64,000 nt of DNA from the NCBI RefSeq assembly GCF_000972845.2, contig NC_040018.1, forward strand, positions 4,172,022 to 4,236,021, given 5' to 3'. Positions 1-49,400 of this stretch are shown here, in pieces; within the stretch, counting starts at the first letter, position 1, and each line of letters begins with the position of its first letter. A model generated the notes under the pieces. That model was not told where the DNA came from. It did no database searches and saw nothing but the letters and a program-made list of their open reading frames with translations. Both the position numbers and the translations under genes were made by a program. The stretch is from Larimichthys crocea (lineage: Eukaryota; Chordata; Actinopteri; Sciaenidae).

Positions 1-126
1 AAAGACATTTTCCAGACATCCAGTTTAAAAAGTGATATAAATGGAGAAAAGCAGAAAACCGTCACAGGAAGGTTTAAAAAAAAAAAAAAAAAATCTTTTA
101 ATTCAGATTGTGTTCTCTGACAGTAA

Positions 127-310
127 GGGTACATTCAGACAGGATCTGGCTGATCAACACTCCACAGTCAGCCTGAAACGTCCCTGAAACCGAGACTATC
201 CAGGTGGATTCAAGGACTTAACTCGGACACTCTGTTGTGTTCTGGCTTTGTTCATTTCATGTACCCACCCTCTGAATCTCAGTCTGGCTCACAACGCAAA
301 GGCTGCAAAA
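127..310 (-). mobile_element. PIF/Harbinger-like non-autonomous element, copy 1 (one end only)
   Basis: Starts with GGGTACATTCAGACAGG directly after a TAA trinucleotide. The segment to ~250 is the reverse complement of the right half of the better preserved element at 21705-22167. The other end is eroded. Confidence 0.55.
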
Positions 311-1440
311 TAGTGACACTCCTTCTCTCTTTTTTTTTTTTACTGTGACATCAGGCCTACTGCATGTTGAGGGTGAATCAATTACCTGAACAAAAGATGC
401 ATATCATGGCATATCACCAGCAGCCTTTTCTAAAACATTGAGTGTGGATAAAGCGTGGATAAAACATTTGTACACTTGTTGATTTGTTCTTTGGGAAGAA
501 TAATCACGTGGCCTGTGACTCCTTCCAAGAAACATCCAACATATCACATCAGCTCGTGGTGTGATAACACCGGCAGTGGTATTATTTCTTCATCACACAG
601 TCAAGACCTTTACGGTTCACGTGCTGCTGTGCACAATTTACTGGAAGGAACAATGGTTCTCAGTTCCTGTAAAAGTTTTCCTCTGAGACTTTTTTTTTTT
701 AAATCACAAAAGGTGTTGAGATGAGGTGAGGTGTAATGCCGTGGGAGCGCATGGTGTAAATTAGTACTGCGTTTAAATGATGTGCACTTTGCGTTTTCTC
801 ATCTGTGTCGCAATTATTGTCAAACTGAAAGTTACTGGTTCAAATCAGAGTAATGAGGTGCAAAACTATGATTCGTCTCTCTTCTCTCTGTCTCAAATGG
901 AAACATTCATTCTGAATGAGTGATCTTGACAAACGTTTGTGTACTGCCTAATTGGTCTGAGAACTTCTTACTGCAGTCAGCGGAGCTGCTGTCCTGCTGT
1001 GCACTGTCGCAGTCTCTAAATGACTGCTCATGCTGCAGAAAGTTTCTTCTGTGGATTTCACTTTCAAATATAAAATAAATACTGGATAAAATGTTCACTG
1101 GGATATTTCTTTTATGATATTTTGTTATTTTCTAGCAAACGTTAAACTGTCCACAGAGATGTCTGGGGATTATCCGGAGCAACACGGGGGCAGTGTTACT
1201 GAAAAGACATGCTGCTGCTGACATTTAAAAAAAAAAAAAAAAAAAAAAAATAAAAATAAAATATTCCTCCACGCCGCAGCGGAACCACAAAACCTCAGAA
1301 AATAAACTGCAGCTGTGACTGGACAGTGGGCAAGAGATAAGTGGGAAAATCTTTAATTTTTTGTTTCCTTTAGGAGAAAATTTAAATGGTAAAAATCAAG
1401 AATTAAAAAAAAATAGTCTTGGTTGATTGAAGAGCAGTTG

Positions 1441-1612
1441 TTAACAGCTTCCCATGAACAGTGAACGGCTAATTACTCTCGCTGTTCCACGCTGTCTGCA
1501 CCTTCCTACAGTTGTTAAAAATGGGTGTGGGGTGAGGGGGTGAGCGAGTGATGGAGAAACTACAGCAGTTCCTATTGACTTAAAGCTACAATGATGAGCA
1601 CGTCTGTGTGGT
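1441..1612 (+). repeat. Dispersed repeat family Y, copy 1
   Basis: Shares cggctaatta, cactgtctgca-like, gttgttaaaaatg, tgtggggtgag, gagtgatgga, cctattgac and acaatgatgag blocks with 5167-5345. Class unknown. Confidence 0.6.
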
Positions 1613-2393
1613 TGGACACAACTAGAAATTTGGTGAAAATGAAAGGGTAACAATCAAGAATTTAAAAAGGAATAGTTTGGCTCTCACAGAATCAGCACCT
1701 CTAAATGGGAAAGACCACCGGGAATGTCTCTCTCTCTCAGATTGCGGCCACAGTGTTGTTTTGGTCCATTCTTCATGAGACTTCAAACCCCACCAGGAGT
1801 GTTTTGCCCATCAGACTTTGTCAACATGCTCAGATTTGATAATTTTACCCACGTGTTTCTACCATGAGTAAATATGCTACATAGTTAAATTGTTTTTATG
1901 ATCGGAGGTTTACAGAGTTTGTGTTTTATTTTGAAAATCGACGTGGGCTGCTTGTGGTTTCTACAAGGCTTCTGAAACGGACCATGCTGATTTTGGTGGG
2001 TTTGAAACATTGACTGGAACGGCCTTGGCGCACATGTAACACATCACACACCCGTGCCTGGAAGAATTTAGATTTAAAGTTTACCAAAGCTCTCATTAGT
2101 TTAACGTGTACAGAAACTAAAGTTATTGCTTCCAGCCAAGAGATAGTCCAGAATGTAACATCACAAAAAATCCCAAATTCAAATTTTTACACTTCAGTTA
2201 GACATGAGAGTGTTATCGGCTAAATTATCGATCTTCTCACCTAACGTTTGACAACAAAGCAAATCAATGCATTCACAAAATGTTGACATATTCCTTTCAA
2301 AGGTTGATGTGAACACTCGAGGTCTAATGATGCATGGTAACATGTTTTTGTGGTTTGTGAAAAAGTTTATATTTAATACAGCAGGGGGTTCTA

Positions 2394-39710
<37,317 letters not shown>

Positions 39711-39900
39711 TTTCCTTCTAATGACAACAAAAGACAAACACCAGAGTAGTGTTTTAATCTCGCAAAAGTGACAAAATCATTGATAATAAAAAAAAAAACT
39801 CCCGGAAGTGGTTAGCTGAGCCGTTTGAGGGCATGAAGCGTCGAGGAGGAGGAGGAGTGAGGGCAGCGGACTCCGCCCTGCAGCGCCGCCACTGCCGCGG
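39711..39900 (-). promoter_or_regulatory. ddb1: ddb1 GC-rich core promoter and 5' UTR
   Basis: The ~190 bp upstream of the ddb1 ATG are GC- and CpG-rich in an AT-rich neighbourhood, with no TATA box seen at a usual spacing. They contain an ETS-type CCGGAAGTG (39802-39810) and a GC box (CCGCCC at 39873-39878, GGGCGG on the gene strand). This is the usual layout of a housekeeping promoter. The transcription start itself cannot be placed from sequence. Confidence 0.7.
39802..39810 (+). promoter_or_regulatory. ETS/GABPA-type site
   Basis: CCGGAAGTG matches the ETS-family consensus and sits about 92-100 bp upstream of the ddb1 start codon, a common position in housekeeping promoters. Confidence 0.6.
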
Positions 39901-40012
39901 AGGCGCAGGGACTACTTTTTTCTTTTTTCTGCGCCTTTACGCCGGACCAGATGCTGCCCCTCACAGGCCATTGCAGCTGAAACTACTCACTGGCGAAAAG
40001 TAACTAAGACTT

Positions 40013-40190
40013 GAGGTTCAGTTTTAATTTACTAATTCTCACAAGACTGTGTCACTGTTTTACAGTAAAAGATATAATGCAACATTTACTTCTTAGTATA
40101 ACAGAAAGTACTCAAAGTGGATAATCCAGAGACAAAGCAAGGACCAGCATAAATTCACAGGAACAATAAATAAATATAGAATAAATAAAA
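40013..40190 (+). repeat. 178-bp direct repeat, copy A
   Basis: This copy is about 97% identical (five substitutions and one 1-bp gap by eye) to 43131-43307. It is followed 24 bp later by a TCTA array. It lies ~300 bp upstream of the ddb1 start codon. The family is not recognised; it could be a recent local duplication or two young copies of a dispersed repeat. Confidence 0.85.
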
Positions 40191-40213
40191 CCAAACTTAA
40201 AAAAAAAAGTATG

Positions 40214-40277
<64 letters not shown>
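40214..40277. repeat. (TCTA)16 microsatellite
   Basis: Uninterrupted 4-bp tandem repeat of 64 bp, immediately after copy A of the 178-bp repeat. Confidence 0.98.
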
Positions 40278-40317
40278 ACCTTTACTTTACTTTTTTTAAC
40301 CTTTACTGTGTTTAAGT

Positions 40318-40450
40318 ATCCAATCAAATCCACTTTATTTATATAGCACGATTTTTAGCAAACACAAGGTTTCCAAAGTGCTGCACAGCAAGATAAAACA
40401 CAATAAATAACACGATAGAAACACAATAAAAGCATGAAGTCAGTCAGTCA
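40318..40450 (-). mobile_element. Non-LTR retroposon 3' tail, inverted
   Basis: Read on the minus strand this is the typical teleost tail: a cagcactttggaaa segment, then gctatataaataaagt and a ttgattg end. Only the 3' end is present, as expected after 5' truncation. Confidence 0.6.
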
Positions 40451-41739
40451 GTCAAGACAATAGAAAGATTTAAAAAAACGATAAAATAAAATAAATAAAA
40501 AGCACTACCCGCACAAGATAAAAAATAAATAAATAAAAATATGCATGTATACACATAAACTCAACACTCTACATGATGAGCCAATGAGAAGAGGTGACAA
40601 AATACAGTTTTAAGATACTACTACTACTGCTGCTACAGTTAAGGTTGTAGTTGGCAGTCGTCTTTTTTTGTGTAATTATCTTTTTATTAGGAAATCCATA
40701 TTGTATCACATCTATTGACAAGTACAAATGGATTTACAGTTATTAACATCAAAATTATACAAAACCAAGAGTATTGTTTCTGCAATAGTTTCTTGTTCCA
40801 AATGTCTCCAGCTGATCCATTGTCCATTTCCTTTTTTTATTTTAATATAAATAAGAAAGAAAAACATACAATAGAATTTTTTTTACATCCAGAGGGATAT
40901 TGAAGCAAAAAGTATGAATGAATACATAAATAGAAATGTCTGTAGCAGTTTGGCATCATTCAATTGTGTTCACATCCCACTGTATGTATATATATATATA
41001 TCTTTACTCTATTTTCTCTAACTATGACTTCTGTTCTTATAATTATGCCACTACTCTACTATTCAGCAGGGAACATTCTACATTGTACACCACATTTATT
41101 GGCACTGACAGCTTCAGTTTCTAGTTATTTTTAAGATTTACATTTGAATACAAAATATAATGATATCCAGCAGCATATAAAGTAGTAAAAATTAGCCCCA
41201 CTTTTACCCGTTGTGTTCAAGTGATACTTAATCATTGTAATGCAATCATATATTCTAACTGGGGTCATTCTGCCTCATAACTACTTCATACATGTGCTTT
41301 AAGGATATTTATAGGACAGATTTATATTAAGGATATGTTAATACTTTTACTAAAGGAGACTTTGAAACAGTTTTCCTGTCTGTACAATGAACAGTAGAAT
41401 TGACCATAAATTAAACATAAAGCCAAAGGTAAATGCCTACGTCGCAATCTTAAAAGAAAATTAGTGACACATTTTCGTACTGCATTAAAAGTTATGAGAG
41501 GCCATCCTGCTCAGAAGCTATTAACATTACTTCATGAACTGACTATAGCTTGGCTATAAATAATCGGAAAGGATGTTTCCGAATGTGCAGTTTTTTTCTA
41601 ATAAAGGAAATTATGTTCGCCACTATAGCCTCGGGTGGTGAATAAATGTCTTAATCACCTCATGAAGGTTTGACTGAAACATCTGGCTTTGCTTGAGGTT
41701 GTAGCAGAGTACAATTCTGGCTGTGTGTACTGTATGTAT

Positions 41740-41880
41740 ACTTGACTTTATTGTTTAGAGTTTTTCTTTTTAAGTTTATATATTTTACCTTTCTCTCTAT
41801 TTATTTGCTCTCATTTCTGTCCTTGTGCTGCTGCACCGCCTAAATTTCTCCTCTGGGTATCAATAAAGGCACATCTTATT
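41740..41880 (+). mobile_element. Non-LTR retroposon 3' tail
   Basis: The segment tgctgctgcaccgcctaaat, followed by ctcctctgggtatcaataaagg, matches the common teleost retroposon end with its internal AATAAA. No reverse transcriptase sequence was found upstream. Confidence 0.6.
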
Positions 41881-42339
41881 AATGGATACACCAGCAGTAG
41901 GCAACACAGTGTGCTGAGGTTTGTCAAAATTGAAATACAGACTTTTTCCACCCGAGCCCCTGCCCACTTCAAACCAGTGAGACTCCACACAGACTTAAAT
42001 ATCCCAGTTGAAATAAACAACAATGCACTGACTTTGGAAGAAAATGGTTTTATGTGCATGGTCAGACAACATCACTCATATTAAGAAGCTGACTGAGAGA
42101 ACGGGTTACACAATAGCTAGTGTTTCCTTTGAAAGCAGTGACCCCTGCTGCCCCAGTCACACTATGACAGAGAACAGGAGAAACAGTGCTGTGCATTTAG
42201 TGAATATAGACTAAAATGAGTAGGACAGACCTCTGATTCTTTACTCTGATCCAATGTTTAAAAGCTAAAATCACTTAAAGCAAAGAATAGTTTAGAAACT
42301 TCCACCGTGAATAAGTGTTATTGCTATTTTGATATTTTA

Positions 42340-42453
42340 TTATGTATAGTTTGTTCTTTATATTTTTATTATTATGTTTATCTGTTGTTTGTCTATTGTC
42401 ACTGTGTGTAATGCTGCTTCTGCACTGTAATTTATAAAAAAAATAAAATAAAG
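42340..42453 (+). mobile_element. Retroposon-like tail leading into TCTA array
   Basis: A T-rich stretch, then tgctgcttctgcactgtaat, a poly-A/AATAAA run and the microsatellite. It resembles the tail at 41740-41880 but is more diverged. Confidence 0.45.
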
Positions 42454-42464
42454 TCTATCTATCA

Positions 42465-42545
<81 letters not shown>
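42454..42545. repeat. (TCTA)n microsatellite, about 92 bp
   Basis: Tetranucleotide array with one early interruption (atcaatct). It directly extends the ...AATAAAG tail of a retroposon-like sequence, suggesting the tail seeded the array. Confidence 0.97.
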
Positions 42546-42719
42546 AAACCATAAAATTATGTATAACGTTATTTAGTTTGTTGTTCTTTCGTCTTGCTCC
42601 TGTGAGTAAAGCACTCTTGTATTGTTTTTATTTATTTTTTATGTTATCCTGGAAAGCCTTTTGTTAATTGTTTTACAGATATCACTGCTCTCTCAGTCTC
42701 ACAGTTGATATTTCAGATT

Positions 42720-42844
42720 TCACTTGAACTCACCGCCGTGTGTAGCAACGGCGTTGCCGGGCAACCGCGTTGCCAAGGAGAGCGCAAACCGCGGCTAACG
42801 GCTAACGGCTAACGTCAGTTATCGTTTGTCTTATAACTTATGAA
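42720..42844 (+). promoter_or_regulatory. cfap70: cfap70 proximal promoter / 5' UTR
   Basis: This short CpG-rich block directly precedes the cfap70 ATG. It carries the X-box described separately, further GTTGCC/GCAAC half-sites on both sides, three tandem copies of GCTAACG (42794-42814) and a CRE-like half-site ACGTCA just after them. The density of RFX-type half-sites is unusual and fits expression in ciliated cells. No TATA box is evident. Confidence 0.65.
42753..42765. promoter_or_regulatory. RFX X-box palindrome
   Basis: GTTGCC-G-GGCAAC is a perfect two-armed match to the X-box consensus GTNRCC(N0-3)RGYAAC. It lies 80 bp upstream of the cfap70 ATG. RFX factors drive ciliary genes through such sites, usually close to the start of transcription. 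A further GTTGCC half-site follows at 42769-42774 and an AGCAAC half-site precedes it at about 42744-42749. Confidence 0.8.
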
Positions 42845-43367
42845 ATGGAGACACCTGGAAACACTGCTGTAGAAATAACCGTCGTCTGTGGAAATAACCT
42901 GGTGAGCTCATTCAATGTTAGTTAGAGTCAGAAAAAAATGTATACACGGTAACGAGCCAGCTAGTCTAGTTAATTAATTTAAATGACGTACAAACCGACG
43001 GCTAAAGCAGCATAACAACGTAACACACAACTGTTACCAAACTAACTTTACTGTTTGGGAAAAGAAACATTCAAGATAACAACTGCTGTGTTAAGCTTAC
43101 CAATCCTGTTTCAGGTACCTTCAACTACTAGAGGTTCAGTTTTAATCACTAATTCTCACAAGACTGTGTCACTGTTTTACAGTAAAAGATATAATGCAAC
43201 ATTTACTTCTCAGTATAACAGAAAGTACTCAAAGTGGACAATCCAGAGACAAAGCAAGGACCAGCATAAATTCACAGGAACAGAAAATAAATATAGAATA
43301 AATAAAATACAAAACACAAAAACAAAATAACTGAGAAGTGTGACTTCATTATACTTGATATACTTTA

Positions 43368-43411
<44 letters not shown>

Positions 43412-46400
43412 ATTAAACAAATGATGGTCATAAAGGTGTTTTGTACACAATCCAACTTAACAGGTACTTTTGAAATTAATGTTCTCTTATAATTGGATTT
43501 AAGTTGATTAGGAATTATAATATTTATTAATGAACCAGGTTTACAACGTGTTAAGATGACAACTGACATGATTTTTGTCTGTGTTATGTTTGACTGTGCA
43601 GTTCCCGAAAAGTTAGTATGTTTCACTCAGTTATTGTTTTACTCCCTCCGTATTCAGAATCAGAAATGCTTTAATAATCTCAGGGGGAAATTATTTTCTT
43701 TTTAGGTTTATTAATTTTAGTTTAGTAAATTAGTTTTTTAAGTCTATTAATTGTATTATTAGATTCACCATGAGGGAAAAGTTCTCTAAAACACAGCTTA
43801 AAACACTCACACTCACACTCACAGTACAGAGACAGTACAGTCTCACTGGAAAACTGGATGCAAATACTGTTTGGTGCACGAAAATGTAGGTGTAAATATG
43901 CAGTATATATAGCACATATATATATATATTTTCATGCAGCAAGGTCAGGTGTCACTTCACATTTCCATTACTTTTATTTTTCACAGGCATCAAACAAGAT
44001 AACTGTTCAAAGAGTCACACCCACCGTGAGGGTTTGGCTGAGACTCGCGATATGCTTTTGACATAATGTCAAATATTATATCACTTGAACTGGATTGGTT
44101 TTATCTTGGTTTTGTTGGTTTTGATTGGTATCAGGATCAGCGATCTGCGTTTGTAGAGTAGCTGAGGCTGGGAAGGTGTGCAGATGACACTATGCCACCT
44201 AAAGTTACATATTCTCTTTCTTCTCTTTTCAGCTTGGAAAAAAGTCAGAAAGCTTCCAGAGTTTTCTGCAAGTTGAATTGGATGGAGCTCTGCTGGGAGA
44301 ATCAGACAAGAAGCAGTCCGACCCTGTGGAGCAGCATGTTGACTACGACTTTACCTGCAGTTTACAATACCCCAATGACGCTCAGACTCTCAGTGACATA
44401 GCTCATAAACCGATCATATGTAAGCTGAGTTTGAAAATGTTCTGAAATCTGGCACTTTTAGTTTCACTGTCTCTTCTTTCTACTTGTGCCAATGCTTGTT
44501 GTCGCTCTGACTCCATGCAAATTGTCAGGCAGCCATCCTTAAACAATGGAAGAATATTTCCATTATTATAAGATGTGTGGGCTGTAGCAGGGGAGTATTA
44601 CAAATGGAGACATTTAGATTTTGACTATATAATTTCTAATGCTGATATCTTACAAACTGTTTCATTATGCATATTCCTGTGACTTTTTCCAGCTTGTAAG
44701 TTTCAAATTTGGACCACTGTAATTTGTACTAAGCTGAGAGTAAAGTTTAGTTAGTAGTTACTTAATATTTATAATTTATAATAATAATATAATATTTATA
44801 CCATCTACCGATCTACCATTGCTGGATGGTATAAATATTAATGTAGTTTTGAGCACACAACAAATTCACTGCAGCTTAAACAAAAATAAATGATCACTGA
44901 TTGTTGTAATAACACTAGTGATAACTTGGAGTGTCTGTACAGCACACTTAATGCTGTTGTTGTCCTCAGTGACGGTGATAGAGGTCCTGTCTGAGGAGAA
45001 AAAAGCTGAGACGAAGAAAGCTGAGGTGAAGACATCAGTGCTGGGCCAAGCTGTGCTCGACTTACTGCCGCTGCTACAAGGTACCTGTACCTGCGTTTTT
45101 ATGGTGTAATAAAACAAAGCAGTTTATCTCCAGAAATGTCAGTTGCTTTATGTGGAGGTCAGAACGGCAGACTTCCCTTACAGGGCAGGGAGCAGTGCTC
45201 AAATGATTTTCTCTTCTGTCTTCAGGTCAGTGCAGCTTTTCATCCACAGTCCCGCTGAACCCAGTGACCAGCTCCTCAACCAAAGAGTTCCAGGACAAGG
45301 TTGGTTGGTGAAATGGGGGTTGTATGAAGTAGTGTATGACCGTTAATGTCTTAAAAGTAATATCATTCAGTTATTGTTAGAGACAGGGTTAGATCTACTT
45401 TATCTCTTAATAAAGTTACCTGAATATGAGCCCATCAGAAAATCTTTGTCCCTTGGCTTCCTAACAGGTTGTGCCAGACGTCACAAATTTAACAATAGCT
45501 TTTTTTTTCCTGCTGGAAAGGACTTTAAAAACATTTTTCTGAGAGATGAAATCTAGTGTAGTTTCAAGTTGGGAAATATGACAATATTGAGAGTGAGAAA
45601 ATAGAGATTTGTCAAGCTGTAGACATTTTGCTTCCTGTGGTATAACATTTTATCCACATCTCCCACTCCTGTTATAGTTCATCCAGAGAGCTGGTGGATG
45701 AGACCTTGAATAGATAAATAGATGCTAGTTGTTTCTTCCAGATGCCTCTTTCAGTCAATGTTTTACAATCACAGGGCAGCCGGAATGTGGAGACAGCGGT
45801 TAGGGCCAGACAGAAGTCAGTGATCAGCATTTTAAGGAGTAAGGTAATTTCATCTGAACTCACCAAAGCTGGAACAGTTAGAGTTTAAGAGAATATTAAA
45901 CGTGCACCATGTCACCAAGAGACGACTTTCACTATCGGATGGAAAAGCTTTTCCCATGTCACAGTCCCTAATCATAGTAGGCTTCAGTACAGCTATATCA
46001 ACCATATCTAAAATTTACATATAAGGGACCAATTGTAGTCACTCTGTTTCAATATTCGGATTGCTATGTGGTTATGTAAATAATATTTACATACTTAAAC
46101 TTTTGTTCTGTCTGAGGTGAGAGAAAATCAGTACACTACACACTAAAACTCGCTGTGCACAGTATGGTTGCAATGTTTTTATATTTATTGGCTAGTAGTT
46201 GGAGGGTGATAAACCAGCACAAGTGACTAATAAGAGTCAGAGTGGTACTTCACTCACATGATTCAACAACACGATGAAAACGTGCATGTTTTACTCGCTG
46301 TTTCAGTTGCATCTTACTGTCTCACCTGTGCTTGAAGTTTTACTTATGTTAATTATCCTGTTATCTCAAGATAACAAAGCTCATTTTCTCAAGATAAATG

Positions 46401-49400
46401 AGATAATTCATCAAGTCTTTTGTCACTGAAGTGCAGTTGCCTGTGAAGTTGCAACTGATCGTCTTCTCCTTATATGACGAGGACTACAGTGTCTGAAGCA
46501 CACTGGACAACAGGGTAATGTTAAACTAAACAAAATTAAACAAAACTGTCATCACAAACATTCACAATTATCACTCAAAATCAACAGGGGGGAGGGTTCC
46601 ACTTCAGTGACTAAAGATTTGATCGATTATCTTGTTATCTCAAGGAAACACCCTTTTGTTTTCTGGAGATAACAAGATGTATTATATCATTATCGCAAGA
46701 GATTAAGCTTTGTTATCTCAAGACAACGAAATGATGAGAATCATTAATTTAATTTCTTTGCGCAATAAAATGGAACTTGATAAATAGGCCACTTCAGAAA
46801 CAAAGTGTATTAAATAAAGTTATTTTTAAGATAGATTAAAATTGCTCATAGTGTTGAAGTAGTCATCAGATTTTCCTGAAGGCGTCTGGGTCTCAACAAG
46901 GCTCAGTGAATTGATTCTTATATGTCACTGCCAGATGTTGTAGTGTGTCAAATCTGCATTCCAACTTTTTATGTTGCTAATAAAAAAAATGTTACTAGAG
47001 GTCAGTATCTTTAATTGTGGCCAGTTTTTTAGGCCAAAACGTACTTGATGTAGGAATTGGAAAAGCACTTAAAATCTCTGGAAGGAAACATCTGGTACAT
47101 TTTACCAGCTTTTAACATGATGATGGCATTTGCAGTCAATGTGAGTGAACAGAAAAATAAAATGTGAATGTGCTCCATGATTTGACCCCTTTAGCAGCCG
47201 ACCCTGGATGTGTGTGTCAGTGTGTCGGATCCAGTGCTGTCTGAGGCTGAACTCTCAGCCTCCAACCTGCTGAAGGTAACTGTGGAGACAGCCTACTCCA
47301 TCCCTGAGGTATGGATGCATTCTGCCCCTGGCTCCTCTACATACACTGCTGCCCTGAAGGTCCCACTTACTGCAGAGGTAAATGTTACATGCTTCTCATG
47401 TAGTTTACGTACTTTATACTATTTAACTAAACAAAACAAAGACAGTCATATAACATTTTGTTTTACTTTTTAAGGCAAGTGTAGCCCTCCAAAAAAGTAA
47501 TATAGGGACATTAGGCCTTTGAAGATTGTCATGCTGCACAATGATACAAGCAGTGTTAAATCTGAATCTTTGAAGCGTGAAAGATTTTAACACTGTTTCT
47601 CTGACTCCCAGAAAGATCAGGTGCTGGTGTTCTGTGAAGGGCAGCTGAAGGCTGGAGGGCAGAGGGAGGAAAATGGCCGACAGAGAAAGAGGCCACATCG
47701 GGCCACGCTGGTCCCGGGGAACCATTTCTTCCTGCCTGATACCTTTTTCCACGCGGAGCCCATCGAACAGGAGGACGGAGAGCTGACTGGCTTAGAGGTA
47801 ACTGCAGATGTGGCCTGCACCTGCTGGAAATTTTGTTAGCAATGGTGCGTTGATAGATTTTGCAGTATGCCACATGACTGTCACTCAAGCCATGAAAGTG
47901 AGGGATGTCATATAAAGGCATTTATAGACTTTGTGGAGACGGCACTAATGTGAAACACAGGCTTAGCTAGTGACTAATGGTGAGAGAAGTTAAAGTGCCT
48001 TAAAAAACATTACAAGTAGGAAAAGCAAATTGACCTGAGACCATATCAAAAATTAACTAAGCATGAAGGCAGCCTGAAGGTCTAAATGTTCCTACAGGAC
48101 CTGGAGTTTCGCAATGAGGCAGAAACCATGAAGAACAGGGTGAGCTGGGATACAGAGATGCGCTGCTTCCTTGAAGCAGGAGGAACTACAAGGTCAGTTA
48201 CACGCACAACTCATCCCTGCTATCTGACCATCATGTGACCTGTCAGCCATGACTTTAAAGAGATTATTCTACAAAGGGAAGTCATCAGTTTCTAGGACTT
48301 GACCTTTAAATAAAATAACCACATTTCAGGCTTATAGCAGAGAGTACTTGAACTTCCAAATGGAAAGGAAATCAGGAAGTCATGGAAGAGTTGTTTGATC
48401 TTTTTACTCCTTTAACCTCAGGGCATTGCAATGAACCTGTGATCCTGTGAACGCTGAAGTTAACATGTTTAATGCTTAGAATAAAATCAAACCTTTGTGA
48501 ATACAACAACAGCAACAAATCATTTCTTGGGCAATAAAATGAAAAGGACAAGAAGAACATCAAAATGCATGTAAGAGAATTGTTGCATTTGGTTTGGAAA
48601 CAACAGTAGAAGAAAATACAGAAAGACACATACGCTTAGAGAAAACCATGTGTGCATGAATGTTGACTCTAATTTCAGGCTGCGGCAGAAGATCACTGAG
48701 AGCAGACTCTGGCCGGTGGAGATAATGAGGTCGGTGGCTCCACTGACAAAGGCAGCAGAAACCAAGATGGTGAGACGGCTTTGTAAGCCGAGACGGCGAG
48801 GTTCAGAAAACGCCATGTTTGAAGCAAAGATCAGTGACAGACCAGCAAGTTCACCCAGTGTGTGCGTGTGTGTGTATGTAGTTGGCTGAGGAGATCCCAG
48901 ATATCCCCTTTCATGGTGTGGTGTTTGTGGACATGGGGAGGCTGCTGTATCCTGGAGTCAGTCGCATCCGGGGAGCATACAGTGTTCAACCCTTCTCTGA
49001 GGATGAGTTGCTGAAAAAGGTCACACAAATACACACATATATGCTTTTTTTATTTATAGCTCTTGATCTAGGTCTGGATCAAACATTATATAGTGTCTAC
49101 CAGAAACACCTTTTCTTCACCATACTCAAGCAATCAATATCAGTTTCATCTCTGTGAATCCAGTATATACTAACTCTATACTGAAGCACACTGCACAGGC
49201 CTGCTGTGTCATGTGCAATAAATACTACTATGTGTCCCTGTGTACTCTTAACCCTCTATTAAAGTGACTTTGTCATTGATCTTGTACTTAAAGGCCAAGC
49301 AGAGTGTCAGTGTGTTAAAGGAGCATGCCAAGGCTGCAGCCATCCTGGCCAAAGCCCGTGCTGCCTCAGCTGCAGGCTCTCACAGGGGTAAAGCAGGCAA

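Larger units (their letters stand above)
39711..42844. other. Head-to-head intergenic region between ddb1 and cfap70
   Basis: Apart from the two promoters, this interval is made of repeats: copy A of a 178-bp repeat, a TCTA array, an inverted retroposon tail, AT-rich sequence (40,600-41,700), two forward retroposon tails and a second TCTA array. No exon or RNA gene was recognised. Confidence 0.7.
42902..44232. other. cfap70 intron 1
   Basis: Holds copy B of the 178-bp repeat, a TCTA array and a retroposon-tail fragment. The remainder is AT-rich and shows nothing else. Confidence 0.8.

Noticed and set aside
39711..39737. N-terminal extension of Ddb1 (nine extra residues)
   Set aside because: The upstream in-frame codon is TTG; the ATG at 39708-39710 has a good context and matches the conserved N-terminus.
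40214..40277. CRISPR-like array
   Set aside because: Simple tetranucleotide repeat without spacers, in a vertebrate genome.
40013..43307. The two 178-bp direct repeats as LTRs of one retroelement
   Set aside because: The interval between them contains the cfap70 promoter and first exon, not gag/pol, and the repeat ends lack TG...CA.
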